This document shows, one piece after another, positions 1-11,406 of a stretch of 64,000 nt of DNA. Source of the DNA: Dongia mobilis (GTDB taxonomy: Bacteria; Pseudomonadota; Alphaproteobacteria; Dongiales; Dongiaceae); contig NZ_SNYW01000008.1 in assembly GCF_004363235.1 (NCBI RefSeq), forward strand, positions 434,001-498,000, given 5' to 3'. Position 1 is the stretch's first letter. Each line of letters starts with the position of its first letter. The position numbers and the translations under genes were made by a program. Under the pieces are notes generated by a model, which was not told the DNA's origin, did not search any database, and saw only the letters and a list, made by a program, of their open reading frames with translations.

Positions 1-2
1 CG

Positions 3-2336
3 CCCGAGGTCGAGGATCGCCACTACAGCCTGACCGAGCAGGAGCGCCAGGCCCGGCTGAAGGCGCTGGAACAGGCAAAGAAGGACGAGGACAGCCGCAA
101 GCTGACCGAGGCCGAGGAAGCGCGCCGTGCCGCCGAACGCAGCGAGCGCGAGCGAGCGGAACTGGATCGCCGCCGTCGGGAAGAGGAAGAGCGCAAGGCT
201 GCCGAGGAGGCCGCCCGCAAGCAGCGCGAGGCAGATGAGGCGGTCAAGGCTGCCGCCCCGGCCAAGGCGCCGGCTGCCGGCGAGGCCGAGGGGGCCCACC
301 CCCATACCGGCCGCATGCACCTGTCCAAGGCGATCGCCAAGCAGGGCGAGGAAGAAGACGAAAGCGCCCGTCGCCGCACCACCACCGGCCATCGCCCGCC
401 CGCCGTCAAGACACCGGTGCGCGGCAAGGACGACCAGCGTCGCCGCGGCAAGCTGTCGGTCACCCAGGCCCTCGATTCCGAAGGCAGCGAACGCCAGCGC
501 TCGGTCGCTGCGTTCCGCCGCCGTACCGAAAAAGAACGCCGCGCTCACATGATGAGCGGGCAGAACCAGGCAAAAGTGTTGCGCGAAGTCATTCTCCCCG
601 AAGCGATCACCGTCCAGGAACTTGCCAATCGTATGGCCGAGCGCGGCGCCGATGTCATCAAGGCGTTGATGAAGATGGGCGTGATGGCGACCATCAACCA
701 GACCATCGATGCCGATACGGCCGAGCTCATCATCGGCGAATTCGGCCACACCGTGCGCCGCGTTTCCGCGGCCGATGTCGAGCTGGGCCTCGAGGGCGAG
801 GCGGATATCGACGATCATCTGCTGCCGCGCCCGCCGGTCGTCACCATCATGGGCCATGTCGACCACGGCAAGACCTCGTTGCTCGATGCGCTGCGCCAGA
901 CCGACGTGGCGGCGCACGAGGCTGGCGGCATCACGCAGCATATCGGCGCCTATCAGGTGACGCTGCCTTCGTCCAAGAAGATCACCTTCATCGACACGCC
1001 GGGCCACGCCGCCTTCACGGAAATGCGCGCCCGCGGCGCCAATGTGACCGACATCGTCGTGCTGGTCGTGGCCGGCGATGATGGCATCATGCCGCAGACG
1101 GTCGAAGCCATCCATCACGCCAAGGCGGCGAAGGTGCCGATCCTGGTCGCCATCAACAAGATGGACAAGCCCGACGCCAACGCCAACCGCGTGCGCCAGG
1201 AGCTTCTCAGCCACGAGCTGGTGACCGAAGAAATGGGTGGCGACGTGCTCACCGTCGAGGTCTCGGCCAAGACCAAGATGAACCTCGACAAGCTCGAGGA
1301 AGCCCTGCTGCTGCAGGCCGAAATCCTCGACCTCAAGGCCAATCCCGACCGCTCCGCCGTGGGTGCCGTGGTCGAGGCCAAGATGGAGCGCGGCCGCGGC
1401 TCGGTGGCAACCCTGCTGGTGCAGAAGGGTACCCTGAAGGTGGGCGACATCTTCGTGGCCGGCGCCGAATGGGGCCGTGTGCGCGCGCTGCTCGACGATC
1501 GCGGCCGTAACATCGACAGCGCCGGCCCCGCCATGCCGGTCGAGGTGCTGGGCCTGCAGGGCACACCGCAGGCGGGCGACGTGTTCGTCGTCGTGGAATC
1601 GGAAGCCCGCGCTCGCGAGATCACCGAGTTCCGTGCCCATCGCGAACGCGAGAAGCAGGCGGCGGCGGGTGCCCGCTCGACCCTCGAGCAGATGTTCTCC
1701 AAGATCCAGGCCGGCGAGGCCAAGGAAGTGCCCGTGGTCATCAAGGCCGACGTGCAAGGCTCGGTCGAGGCCATCGTCTCCAGCCTCAACCAGCTGGCGA
1801 CCGACGAGGTCAAGGCGCGCGTGCTGCACGCGGCGGTGGGCGGCGTCAACGAAAGCGACGTCACCCTGGCCCGCGCCTCGGGCGGCATGATCATCGGCTT
1901 CAACGTCCGCGCCAACCCGCAGGCGCGCGAGATGGCCAAGCGCGACCATGTCGACATCCGCTACTACTCGATCATCTACAACGTGGTCGACGACATCAAG
2001 GCAGCGATGTCCGGCATGCTGGCGCCGACGCTGCGCGAGAAGTTCCTGGGCAATGCCGAGATCCGCGAGATCTTCAACATCACCAAGACCGGCAAGGTCG
2101 CCGGCTGCATGGTGACCGAAGGCCTGATGAAGCGCGGCGGCAAGGTCCGCCTGCTGCGCGACAACGTGGTCATCCACGAAGGCACGCTGAAGACGCTGCG
2201 CCGCTTCAAGGACGAGGTCCGCGAGGTCAAGGAAGGCTTCGAATGCGGCATGGCCTTCGAGAACTACGACAATATCGAGAAGGGCGACGTCATCGAATGC
2301 TTCGAGGTGGAGGAAGTCGCCCGCGCTCTGGCGTAA
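3..2336 (+). CDS. infB: Translation initiation factor IF-2 (5' end missing)
   Basis: IF-2 is the GTPase that brings initiator tRNA to the 30S subunit and promotes 50S joining. The reading frame is open from base 3, so the true start lies before the window; 777 residues are visible. The first 100 or so residues are a highly charged Glu/Arg/Lys/Ala stretch typical of the IF-2 N-terminal region. The G domain follows with GHVDHGKT (coded near 850), DTPGH and NKMD motifs, then the beta-barrel and C-terminal initiator-tRNA-binding domains. It leads the classic infB-rbfA-truB-rpsO-pnp order. Identification is certain; only the N-terminus is lost. Confidence 0.98.
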   Translation, partial: PEVEDRHYSLTEQERQARLKALEQAKKDEDSRKLTEAEEARRAAERSERERAELDRRRREEEERKAAEEAARKQREADEAVKAAAPAKAPAAGEAEGAHPHTGRMHLSKAIAKQGEEEDESARRRTTTGHRPPAVKTPVRGKDDQRRRGKLSVTQALDSEGSERQRSVAAFRRRTEKERRAHMMSGQNQAKVLREVILPEAITVQELANRMAERGADVIKALMKMGVMATINQTIDADTAELIIGEFGHTVRRVSAADVELGLEGEADIDDHLLPRPPVVTIMGHVDHGKTSLLDALRQTDVAAHEAGGITQHIGAYQVTLPSSKKITFIDTPGHAAFTEMRARGANVTDIVVLVVAGDDGIMPQTVEAIHHAKAAKVPILVAINKMDKPDANANRVRQELLSHELVTEEMGGDVLTVEVSAKTKMNLDKLEEALLLQAEILDLKANPDRSAVGAVVEAKMERGRGSVATLLVQKGTLKVGDIFVAGAEWGRVRALLDDRGRNIDSAGPAMPVEVLGLQGTPQAGDVFVVVESEARAREITEFRAHREREKQAAAGARSTLEQMFSKIQAGEAKEVPVVIKADVQGSVEAIVSSLNQLATDEVKARVLHAAVGGVNESDVTLARASGGMIIGFNVRANPQAREMAKRDHVDIRYYSIIYNVVDDIKAAMSGMLAPTLREKFLGNAEIREIFNITKTGKVAGCMVTEGLMKRGGKVRLLRDNVVIHEGTLKTLRRFKDEVREVKEGFECGMAFENYDNIEKGDVIECFEVEEVARALA

Positions 2337-2360
2337 GGGCCTGGACTTCCACGTTTGAAT

Positions 2361-2462
2361 TCGTCATCCCCGGGCTTGGCCCGGGGATCTACGAGTACCT
2401 TGGTGAAGCCGGATGATCGCTTGCAAACTCGTGGATGGCCGGGCCAAGCCCGGCCATGACGA
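2361..2462. repeat. Paired palindromic repeat (REP/BIME-like) between infB and rbfA
   Basis: Two 36-base arms, 2361-2396 and 2427-2462, are inverted copies of each other. Each arm is itself a hairpin built around a CGGGCTTGGCCCG-type core. The arms differ at positions flanking the core (CCC/GGG in one, GGC/GCC in the other), and each change is matched on the opposite side of its own hairpin, so both still fold. Such elements are common between genes in alphaproteobacteria. It could act as an mRNA-stabilising or attenuating structure; no second copy was noticed in this window. Confidence 0.8.
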
Positions 2463-2487
2463 TTTGTAGTCAACGAGCAAGAACGAG

Positions 2488-2916
2488 ATGCCACGCAAGA
2501 AAACAGTCACCCCCCATGCCGGCCAGCGCCAGTTGCGCGTGGGCGAGGAATTGCGCCATGCACTGGCCGCGATCATCGCCGAGGACCGGCTCTCGGACCC
2601 GGATCTGGCGGGGAAGATGGTGACGGTAACGGCGGTGAAGATCAGCCCCGATCTGCGCAATGCGACCGTCTTCATGACGCACTTCGGGCTTGACCAGTCG
2701 CATGAGGGCGCCGAGCGGCTGGTGCGGGCGCTCAACCGTGCCGCCGGCTACTTCCGCGGCGAACTGGCGCGCCATGTCGAGATGCGCGTCTCGCCGCAGC
2801 TGCGCTTCAAGATCGACGAAAGCTTCGAGGCCGCGAACCGGATCGAACAATTGCTGCACGATCCGGTCGTGCAGGCCGATATCGCCAGGCAGCAACCGGA
2901 AGCCGACGAAGACTGA
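2488..2916 (+). CDS. rbfA: 30S ribosome-binding factor A
   Basis: RbfA is a small KH-like protein that helps mature the 5' end of 16S rRNA and late 30S assembly, and is needed in the cold. The 142-residue product carries the family pattern: an N-terminal basic stretch with GEELRHALA, a central VTVTAVKISPDLRNATVF segment, and a C-terminal PQLRFKIDESFE motif. It starts with ATG 151 bases after infB, beyond the palindromic repeat, and its stop is two bases from truB, which suggests coupled translation. Length and context fit the family. Confidence 0.97.
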   Translation: MPRKKTVTPHAGQRQLRVGEELRHALAAIIAEDRLSDPDLAGKMVTVTAVKISPDLRNATVFMTHFGLDQSHEGAERLVRALNRAAGYFRGELARHVEMRVSPQLRFKIDESFEAANRIEQLLHDPVVQADIARQQPEADED

Positions 2917-2918
2917 GC

Positions 2919-3845
2919 ATGGCGAGGCGCAAGAAGGGCGACAAGGTCGACGGGTGGCTGATCCTCGACAAGCCGGTCGGTGTCACCTCGACCCAGGCCG
3001 TGGCGATCGTCCGCAAACTGTTCAACGCCCAGAAGGCCGGGCATGGCGGCACGCTGGACCCGCTGGCCGACGGCCTGCTGCCGATTGCGCTGGGCGAAGC
3101 CACCAAGACGGTTCCTTACGTCATGGACGGGGTGAAGACCTATCGCTTCACACTGAAATTCGGCGAGGCGCGCGCGACCGACGATGCGGAAGGGCCGGTG
3201 ACGGCTCGCTCCGACAAGCGGCCTGGCGATGACGAGATCCGCGCGGCACTGCCCCATTTCATCGGCGAGATCTCGCAGGTGCCACCGGCATTTTCCGCCA
3301 TCAAGGTGGATGGCGAGCGGGCCTACGACCTGGCCCGCGAGGGAGAAAAGGTGGAACTGGCCCCCCGCATCATTCGCATCGAGGATTTCCGTCTTATAGC
3401 CCGGCCGAGTGCCGACGAGGCCGTGTTCGAGGTGCGCTCCGGCAAGGGTGCCTATATGCGGAGCCTTGCCCGGGACCTCGCTCTATATCTGGGGTCGGTC
3501 GGCCATGTTTCGGCCCTGCGGCGCCTATCTGTTGGGGGTTTCACGGAAAAACAGGCGATTTCACTGGACTCCCTCAGGTCTTTGGGGCATGGTCCGGCCG
3601 CTTTTGAGCATTTGTTGCCGATCGAGACCGCGCTGGACGACATCCCGGCGCTGGCCTTGTCGGCCACCGAGGCGATTCGCCTTCGGTCCGGGCAACCGGT
3701 TGGATTACTCCACCGCCAAGACCGCGATCGAATCCGGGGATTCACCCCGGGCGGCTTGGTTTGCGCCATGGCCGAGGGCAGGCTGGTAGCGATTACCCGC
3801 TACGAAGCTGGTGAAATCGTCCCGGTGCGCGTCATCAACCATTAG
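2919..3845 (+). CDS. truB: tRNA pseudouridine(55) synthase
   Basis: TruB converts U55 of the tRNA T-loop to pseudouridine. The 308-residue protein has DGWLILDKPVGVTS at the N-terminus and the catalytic motif GHGGTLDPLADGLLP, whose Asp (about residue 48) is the nucleophile in this family. A C-terminal PUA-like region follows. It begins two bases after rbfA and is followed 18 bases later by rpsO, the usual order in proteobacteria. Nothing unusual was seen. Confidence 0.97.
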   Translation: MARRKKGDKVDGWLILDKPVGVTSTQAVAIVRKLFNAQKAGHGGTLDPLADGLLPIALGEATKTVPYVMDGVKTYRFTLKFGEARATDDAEGPVTARSDKRPGDDEIRAALPHFIGEISQVPPAFSAIKVDGERAYDLAREGEKVELAPRIIRIEDFRLIARPSADEAVFEVRSGKGAYMRSLARDLALYLGSVGHVSALRRLSVGGFTEKQAISLDSLRSLGHGPAAFEHLLPIETALDDIPALALSATEAIRLRSGQPVGLLHRQDRDRIRGFTPGGLVCAMAEGRLVAITRYEAGEIVPVRVINH

Positions 3846-3863
3846 GACCAAAGGAGAAGGTCG

Positions 3864-4133
3864 ATGTCGATCACTGCGGAACGCAAGCAGGAAGTCATCA
3901 AGGAATTCGCGAAGGCCGCCAACGACACCGGTTCGCCGGAAGTGCAGATCGCGATCCTCACCGAGCGCATCAAGAATCTGACCGAGCACCTGCAGAGCCA
4001 CGACAAGGATTTCCATTCCCGTCGCGGCCTCCTGGTGATGGTCGGCCAGCGCCGCCGCCTGCTGGACTACCTCAAGAAGACCAGCAACCAGCGCTACCAG
4101 GACATCCTGGGCAAGTTGGGTCTGCGCCGCTAA
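3864..4133 (+). CDS. rpsO: 30S ribosomal protein S15
   Basis: S15 is a primary 16S rRNA-binding protein of the 30S platform. The 89-residue length is exact for the family, and it has the typical [15 protein letters not shown] start, [15 protein letters not shown] helix, [12 protein letters not shown] loop and RRLLDYLKK segment. A strong AAGGAGAAGG ribosome-binding site precedes the ATG. It sits upstream of pnp as in many bacteria, with a hairpin in between. Confidence 0.98.
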   Translation: MSITAERKQEVIKEFAKAANDTGSPEVQIAILTERIKNLTEHLQSHDKDFHSRRGLLVMVGQRRRLLDYLKKTSNQRYQDILGKLGLRR

Positions 4134-4145
4134 GCCATCCGGTCG

Positions 4146-4179
4146 ATCCCGCCCCGGTCGTAAAGTCCGCGGGCGGGAT
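4146..4179 (+). terminator. Hairpin between rpsO and pnp
   Basis: ATCCCGCC (4146-4153) pairs perfectly with GGCGGGAT (4172-4179) around an 18-base loop, just after the rpsO stop. Only TTGTCCT follows, so it is a partial terminator or an RNA-processing structure rather than a strong terminator. In other bacteria the rpsO-pnp spacer carries a terminator and a cleaved hairpin through which PNPase controls itself. That role here is inference. The rest of the spacer up to 4403 shows nothing else clear. Confidence 0.4.
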
Positions 4180-4403
4180 TGTCCTATCCGGGGGCATTGC
4201 TTCCGGATGAAAGAAGCGGCTAGCGCGGTTCATCGACCGCCGCACCAGCCGCCAAGAAAGCCGGGCCGACGCAAGCAACGCCACCATTTCGCATCGTGCG
4301 TTGCTTTCGCGGGTCCGGCAACCGCAAGGGTCGAGTGACCGATTCCGGCCGTCTTGCGGGTGCATTGGCACCCGGGGGTCCGGAATCCATGAAGGACCAG
4401 GAC

Positions 4404-6566
<2,163 letters not shown>

Positions 6567-6577
6567 GCAGGGTTACG

Positions 6578-6599
6578 GGGGCGGCCGTTTGGCCGCCCC
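6578..6599 (+). terminator. Rho-independent terminator after pnp
   Basis: GGGGCGGCC (6578-6586) pairs perfectly with GGCCGCCCC (6591-6599) around a GTTT loop, 11 bases after the pnp stop. A moderately T-rich run (CCTTATCGTTTTC) follows. It closes the infB-pnp block. Confidence 0.65.
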
Positions 6600-6629
6600 G
6601 GCTCCTTATCGTTTTCAGCAGGTCATCCG

Positions 6630-7388
6630 ATGTCGCTGAAACTGACGCTGCCCCGGGTGATTGGCCATCGCGGCGCCGCCGAGGCGGCGCCGGAAAACAC
6701 GCTTGCCGGCTTCCGCGAGGCGAAGCGCCAGGGTGCCGTCTGGGTCGAGTTTGACGCCAAGCTCTCGGCCGACAACCGGTGCTTCCTGCTGCACGACGAC
6801 ACGGTCGATCGCACCACCAATGGCAAGGGTGCCGCACGCGCGAAGACATGGGACGAGCTTGCCCGCCTCGATGCGGGATCCTGGAAGGGGCCGCAATTCG
6901 CCGGCGAGCGGTTGCCGCTGCTAAAGGAAACGCTCGCCCTCTTTGCTGAACTCGACCTGGCCTTCAATCTCGAACTGAAGCCCTGCCCGGGCCGCGAGAT
7001 CGAGACGGCCCGCCTCGTGCTGGCGGAGCTCCGTGAATCCTGGCCGGTGTCCAGGCCCAGCCCCCTCGTTTCCAGCTTCGACCTGCCTTGTCTCGAGGTG
7101 GCGCGCGACGAATTCCCGGAATTTCCCCGCGGCCTTCTGCTGGAGGAACATCCGGCGGATTGGGCGGCCATTGCCCGACGTCTCGACGTTGCCACGGTCA
7201 ACATCTGGGACCGGGACGCCAGCGCGGAATGGGCCGGCGAGATCAAGGCGGCGGGCTATGGCCTGCTGGTCTACACGGTCAACGATGCCGAACGCGCGGC
7301 CCAGCTGATCGGCTGGGGCGTCGATGGCGTATTCACCGATGCGCCCCGGCGCGTCGGCGCCCGAATCTTGGATTTGCCCGCACAATAA
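6630..7388 (+). CDS. ugpQ: Glycerophosphodiester phosphodiesterase
   Basis: The enzyme hydrolyses glycerophosphodiesters to glycerol-3-phosphate and an alcohol. The 252-residue protein has the GDPD TIM-barrel signature: IGHRGAAEAAPENT at the N-terminus (catalytic His and metal-binding residues), VEFDAKLSADN, HDDTVDRTT, and FNLELKPCPG in the middle. It ends with VYTVND and GVDGVFTDAP. No signal peptide is seen, which points to a cytoplasmic UgpQ-like enzyme rather than a periplasmic GlpQ. The start is ATG 6630. It follows the pnp terminator, so it probably has its own promoter. Confidence 0.9.
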   Translation: MSLKLTLPRVIGHRGAAEAAPENTLAGFREAKRQGAVWVEFDAKLSADNRCFLLHDDTVDRTTNGKGAARAKTWDELARLDAGSWKGPQFAGERLPLLKETLALFAELDLAFNLELKPCPGREIETARLVLAELRESWPVSRPSPLVSSFDLPCLEVARDEFPEFPRGLLLEEHPADWAAIARRLDVATVNIWDRDASAEWAGEIKAAGYGLLVYTVNDAERAAQLIGWGVDGVFTDAPRRVGARILDLPAQ

Positions 7389-7397
7389 CGATATAAT
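7368..7397 (+). promoter_or_regulatory. Sigma-70-type promoter for the gene at 7440
   Basis: TTGGAT (7368-7373) lies 18 bases before a perfect TATAAT (7392-7397). It overlaps the end of the upstream phosphodiesterase gene and sits 43 bases before the TTG start at 7440. An A/T-rich box is conspicuous in this GC-rich setting. Confidence 0.5.
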
Positions 7398-7439
7398 TCA
7401 ACAAGGCGGGAACCCATCGGCCCGCCACGGGAGGACGTT

Positions 7440-8840
7440 TTGAAGGCATTGAAGCCGCTGCTGATTTCGGGGGCCGAGGTATTGCCGCTGGTGGAAGGCG
7501 GCAAGGGCATTTCGGTCTCCAACGGGCAATCCTCCGGCGCCTGGGCGCTGGCCGGGGGTGTCGGGACCTTTTCCGGCGTCAATGCCGATTCCTATGACGA
7601 GAATGGCCACCCCATTCCCCAGATCTACCGCGGCAAGACGCGGCGCGAGCGCCACGAAGAATTGCTCGATTACGCCATCAAGGGCGGTATCGCCCAGGCG
7701 AAGATCGCCCGCGATGTCATGGGCAAGGCCGGCCGCCTGCACATGAATGTGCTGTGGGAAATGGGCGGCGCCGAGCGCGTATTGCACGGTGTGCTGGAAG
7801 GCGCCAAGGGCCTCATTCACGGCGTCACCTGCGGCGCCGGCATGCCCTATCGCATTGCCGAGATCTGCGCCCAATACGGCATCCATTATTACCCGATCGT
7901 CTCCTCCGCCCGCGCCTTCCGCGCCCTCTGGAAGCGCGCCTATCACAAGTTCCATGACCTTCTGGGCGGCGTCGTCTACGAGGATCCGTGGCTGGCGGGC
8001 GGCCATAACGGCCTCTCCAACGTCGAGGACCCGACCAAGCCGCAGGCGCCCTATGAACGCGTGCGCGAATTGCGCAAGACGATGCGCGAGGAATGCGGCC
8101 TCGCCGACACGCCGATCATCATGGCGGGCGGCGTCTGGGCGCTCGAGGAATGGGAGGACTGGATCGACAACCCGGAACTGGGCCCGATTGCCTTCCAGTT
8201 CGGGACGCGGCCGTTGCTGACCCAGGAAAGCCCGATCTCCGATGCCTGGAAGAAACGTCTGTTGACCCTGGAAAAGGGCGACGTCTTCCTCAACCGCTTC
8301 AGCCCGACGGGCTTCTATTCCTCGGCCGTGAACAACGCCTTCATCCAGGAATTGCGTGATCGTTCCGAGCGGCAGGTGGCCTTCTCCCACGACAAGGTGG
8401 GCGAGCATGAATGGCCCTTCGCCGTCGGTGCGCGCGGTCGCCTGGTCTATCTCACCGCGGCCGACAAGCTCAGGGCCGAGGAATGGGTCCGCCAGGGTTT
8501 CACCGAAACCCTGCGCACGCCGGATTCGACCCTCATCTTCGTTACCCGGGAAAAGGCCAACGAGATCCTGAAGGACCAGATCGATTGCATGGGCTGCCTT
8601 TCCGCGTGCAATTTCTCGAACTGGGCGCAGAACGAGGAGGGCACCACCGGCCGGAAGGCCGACCCCAGGAGCTTCTGCATCCAGAAGACTCTTCAGGAGA
8701 TCAGCCATTCCGACAAGCTGGAGGACCAGCTGATGTTCGCTGGCCACAACGCCTATCGTTTCAAGGACGATCCCTTCTATGCCAACGGCTTTATCCCGTC
8801 GGTGAAGCAGTTGATCGAGCGGCTGGTGACGGGCAAGTAG
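7440..8840 (+). CDS. Nitronate monooxygenase-like flavoprotein with C-terminal cysteine cluster
   Basis: This is a 466-residue member of the 2-nitropropane dioxygenase/nitronate monooxygenase group of FMN TIM-barrel enzymes. Supporting segments are GGVGTFSGVNADSY, the HGVTCGAGMPYRIAE phosphate/flavin loop, YYPIVSSARAFRALWKR, MAGGVW and FQFGTRPLL. It is longer than simple nitronate monooxygenases. The C-terminal part has C383-X2-C386-X3-C390 plus C413, which could hold an Fe-S cluster. The start is TTG 7440 with GGGAGGA five bases upstream, and no better ATG exists. The substrate is unknown; it belongs to a large uncharacterised subgroup. Confidence 0.8.
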   Translation: MKALKPLLISGAEVLPLVEGGKGISVSNGQSSGAWALAGGVGTFSGVNADSYDENGHPIPQIYRGKTRRERHEELLDYAIKGGIAQAKIARDVMGKAGRLHMNVLWEMGGAERVLHGVLEGAKGLIHGVTCGAGMPYRIAEICAQYGIHYYPIVSSARAFRALWKRAYHKFHDLLGGVVYEDPWLAGGHNGLSNVEDPTKPQAPYERVRELRKTMREECGLADTPIIMAGGVWALEEWEDWIDNPELGPIAFQFGTRPLLTQESPISDAWKKRLLTLEKGDVFLNRFSPTGFYSSAVNNAFIQELRDRSERQVAFSHDKVGEHEWPFAVGARGRLVYLTAADKLRAEEWVRQGFTETLRTPDSTLIFVTREKANEILKDQIDCMGCLSACNFSNWAQNEEGTTGRKADPRSFCIQKTLQEISHSDKLEDQLMFAGHNAYRFKDDPFYANGFIPSVKQLIERLVTGK

Positions 8841-8850
8841 GACGCGGCGG

Positions 8851-9552
8851 GTGTCGGCCGCGCCAATGGTCCCGTCGATCGATCCGCGCATCGCCGAATT
8901 GGCGCCGGATTTCCGTGCCTTCAGCATCGTCATGGAGGCGGGCGGTCCCAACATCGGCTCGGTTGCCGAAATCGCCCTCGATGACGCTTACAAGGCAGCA
9001 GCCCGGAACCAGCCAGACTGGGCCGGGGTGCATCTTGCCGCCTGGGCGCAGGTGTTCCAGCGCTTCGGCGCCAAGCCGCAGCGCACCCCCTGCTCGGCCG
9101 AGGCGCTCCGCAAGCGCTTCCTGCGCGACGGCGCGCTGCCGCGCGTCAATCCCGTGGTGGATCTTTACAACGCGATCAGCCTGCAATTTGCCGTGCCGGT
9201 CGGCGGCGAGAATCTCGAGGCCTATGTCGGGTCGCCGCGCCTCACCATCGCCGACGGTACCGAGGCCTTCGACACGATGAAGGATGGAAGCCCCGTCATC
9301 GAGGCGCCGGAACCCAATGAGGTCATCTGGCGCGACGATCTCGGGGTCACCTGTCGCCGCTGGAACTGGCGGCAGGGGGTGCGGACCCGGCTCGATGCCG
9401 ATGCGCGCTGCATGTGGTTCATCCTGGAGAGCCTGTCGCCCATGCCGCTTGAGGCTCTGCAGGCGGCAGGCGCGGCACTTGTCGCAGGCTTGCAGGCAAT
9501 GTCACCGGACGCGCGCATCCGGGCCGACTTGCTGACCTTGCCGGGCCTGTAA
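8851..9552 (+). CDS. B3/B4 tRNA-binding-domain protein
   Basis: The 233-residue protein is made almost wholly of the B3/B4 fold found in the beta subunit of phenylalanyl-tRNA synthetase, here free-standing. Characteristic segments are RTPCSAEALRKRFL, LPRVNPVVDLYNAISL and EVIWRDDLGVTCRRWNWRQGVRT. Free-standing members are thought to be editing-like or tRNA-related proteins, but their role is not established. The start is GTG 8851, with ATG 8866 as an in-frame alternative. It begins ten bases after the flavoprotein gene and may share its transcript. Confidence 0.8.
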   Translation: MSAAPMVPSIDPRIAELAPDFRAFSIVMEAGGPNIGSVAEIALDDAYKAAARNQPDWAGVHLAAWAQVFQRFGAKPQRTPCSAEALRKRFLRDGALPRVNPVVDLYNAISLQFAVPVGGENLEAYVGSPRLTIADGTEAFDTMKDGSPVIEAPEPNEVIWRDDLGVTCRRWNWRQGVRTRLDADARCMWFILESLSPMPLEALQAAGAALVAGLQAMSPDARIRADLLTLPGL

Positions 9553-9698
9553 CGGGCGTTCGCCTCGCACCCGTGTTGATATGGCCATGGCCGCTGTCCT
9601 GCCATGCGTGCGCGGCATGCGTGGCCGCAATACTTGGGTCTGTGGCCCGACGGGAAATGCGCTAGGCTGCCGCGCAAGCCATTTCCGGGACGATAGAT

Positions 9699-10646
9699 TT
9701 GGACCGAACAGAACCTGCCGGCAAGGGCGACCGCTCGAGACCTGCGCCCCTCAAACCCTGGCAAGTCGCCGCCCTGATCGCGACGCTGTCGCTGGTCTGG
9801 GGCTATAACTGGGTGATGATGAAGGTGGCGACCCATGATGCGCCGCCTTTTGCCTTCGCCGCCTTGCGCTTCCTGGGTGGTGCCATCGTGCTGATGGCCA
9901 CCTTCAAGCTGATGGGGCGCAATCTGCATTGGCGCCTGATGGCCGCGCGCTGGAAGACCGTGGCGCTGGTTGGCCTGTTCCAGACCGCCTGCTGCTTCGG
10001 CCTCATCACCTGGGCGATCTCGACCGGCACGGCGGGGCGCGCCGCCATCCTCAACTACACCATGGTCTTCTGGGTGCTGGTCTTCTCGGCGGCATTCCTG
10101 CACGAGAGGGTGCCGGCCGTGCAATGGGCGGCGGCGGGGCTTGCCCTCATCGGCATCGGATGCATCGTGTTCCAGGGCGGCGGCTCGGGCGATCTTTTCA
10201 ATATCGCCCTTGGCCTCGCTGCCGGCCTCACCTGGGGGATCGGCGTCATCGTCACCAAAAGGGCGATGAAATTCGGGGCGATCGATTCGATGGCGCTCAC
10301 CGCCTGGCAGATGCTGGTGGGGGCCATCATCCTCTGTCTCGTCGCCCTGCTGGTGCCGGAACCGCCGATCGACTGGACGCCCGCCTTTATCGCCGCGATC
10401 CTCTACAACATCGGCCCGGCGACGCCCTTGGCCTATGTCATCTGGTTCACCCTCATCAGCCGGCTCTCGGCCGGCCTCGCCTCGCTCAGCATCATGCTGA
10501 CCCCGCTCCTCGGCATCGTCCTTTCCGGCTTGCAACTGGGTGAGAGGCCGGGGCTTGTCGAGGGGGTGGGGATGGGGCTTATCCTCTTGGCCATTGCGGG
10601 GCTGGGGATCGTCGGCAACCGGCGGAACGGCACCCGCCGCGCCTGA
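9699..10646 (+). CDS. DMT-superfamily (EamA) exporter
   Basis: This 315-residue integral membrane protein has about ten hydrophobic segments in two EamA repeats. The first is marked by SLVWGYNWVMMKVA and ALRFLGG, the second by GLTWGIGVIVTKRAM and LASLSIMLTPLLGI. Members export amino acids or metabolites; the substrate cannot be told. The start is TTG 9699. The next ATG in frame would remove part of the first membrane helix. The protein ends with a short basic tail. Confidence 0.85.
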   Translation: MDRTEPAGKGDRSRPAPLKPWQVAALIATLSLVWGYNWVMMKVATHDAPPFAFAALRFLGGAIVLMATFKLMGRNLHWRLMAARWKTVALVGLFQTACCFGLITWAISTGTAGRAAILNYTMVFWVLVFSAAFLHERVPAVQWAAAGLALIGIGCIVFQGGGSGDLFNIALGLAAGLTWGIGVIVTKRAMKFGAIDSMALTAWQMLVGAIILCLVALLVPEPPIDWTPAFIAAILYNIGPATPLAYVIWFTLISRLSAGLASLSIMLTPLLGIVLSGLQLGERPGLVEGVGMGLILLAIAGLGIVGNRRNGTRRA

Positions 10647-10659
10647 GGCGGGGGATGGC

Positions 10660-11223
10660 ATGGGGTGGCGACAGGCCGGTCTCGGTGTTCTGCTGATGCT
10701 GGCGCCAGGGATCAATGCGGGCTTCGCCGCGGACAGCGCCGCGCTGGAGCAGCGGGCGCGCGAGCAATACATGGACGGCCTTTACGGCGCCGCCGACGAA
10801 TCGGTCCGCGCTGCTATCAATGCGGCCCATCCGGAGGATTTCAACCGCCTCATCTTGCTGCAAGGGCTGATCGCAAGCCGCCTCGCCGCCGACGGTGCCA
10901 ATGCCGCCGATGGTCGTGCCATCCTCTCCATGGCGGTGGAACACAGCCGCGACGGCGCCTGGCCCCGGCCGGTGATCGACTATCTGCTCGGCTTCAAGCA
11001 GTTGCAGCAGGTCGCCAATGCGATCAGGGGTGCCGGCATCAGCAATGAGGGCAAGCTGGCGCGGCTCTGCGAACTCTCCTTCTATGCCGGCGCCTTTGCC
11101 ATCAATGACGGCGACCGCGGCTTCGCCCAGCGCCTGCTCGACAAGGCGGAAGAATCCTGCGCCGCCGATGATCCCTATCGCCTGCTCACCGTGATCGAGC
11201 GCGAACGCCTGGCCATGCCTTGA
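10660..11223 (+). CDS. Secreted helical-repeat hypothetical protein
   Basis: The 187-residue product begins with a clear signal peptide: MGWRQAG, a hydrophobic core, then a likely cleavage after the GFAAD region. The mature part is Ala-rich and helical with TPR/Sel1-like spacing (segments around EQYMDGLYGAADESVRAA and FAQRLLDKAEE). I do not recognise a family. The start is ATG 10660, 13 bases after the exporter gene, which suggests co-transcription. The frame extends upstream into the exporter gene, but that part is an overlap artefact. Confidence 0.6.
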   Translation: MGWRQAGLGVLLMLAPGINAGFAADSAALEQRAREQYMDGLYGAADESVRAAINAAHPEDFNRLILLQGLIASRLAADGANAADGRAILSMAVEHSRDGAWPRPVIDYLLGFKQLQQVANAIRGAGISNEGKLARLCELSFYAGAFAINDGDRGFAQRLLDKAEESCAADDPYRLLTVIERERLAMP

Positions 11224-11406
11224 ACAACGCCGTGCCCGGATCGGTCCCACCCTCTGAACTGCGGGGCGCCGGGCTCTGCGCTACGCCCTGTCGGACATCG
11301 CAGGCCTTTGGAATCCTTGCCTGAATTCCGATATCGAATGTCGGCAATCGGCTATTTACAGCAGCGCCCCATCCTGAACATATAGAGAACAGAAAGGATG
11401 GGTCGC

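Noticed and set aside
7398-8954. 518-codon minus-strand open frame
   Set aside because: It is antisense to the nitronate monooxygenase-like gene and has no ribosome-binding site or family resemblance.
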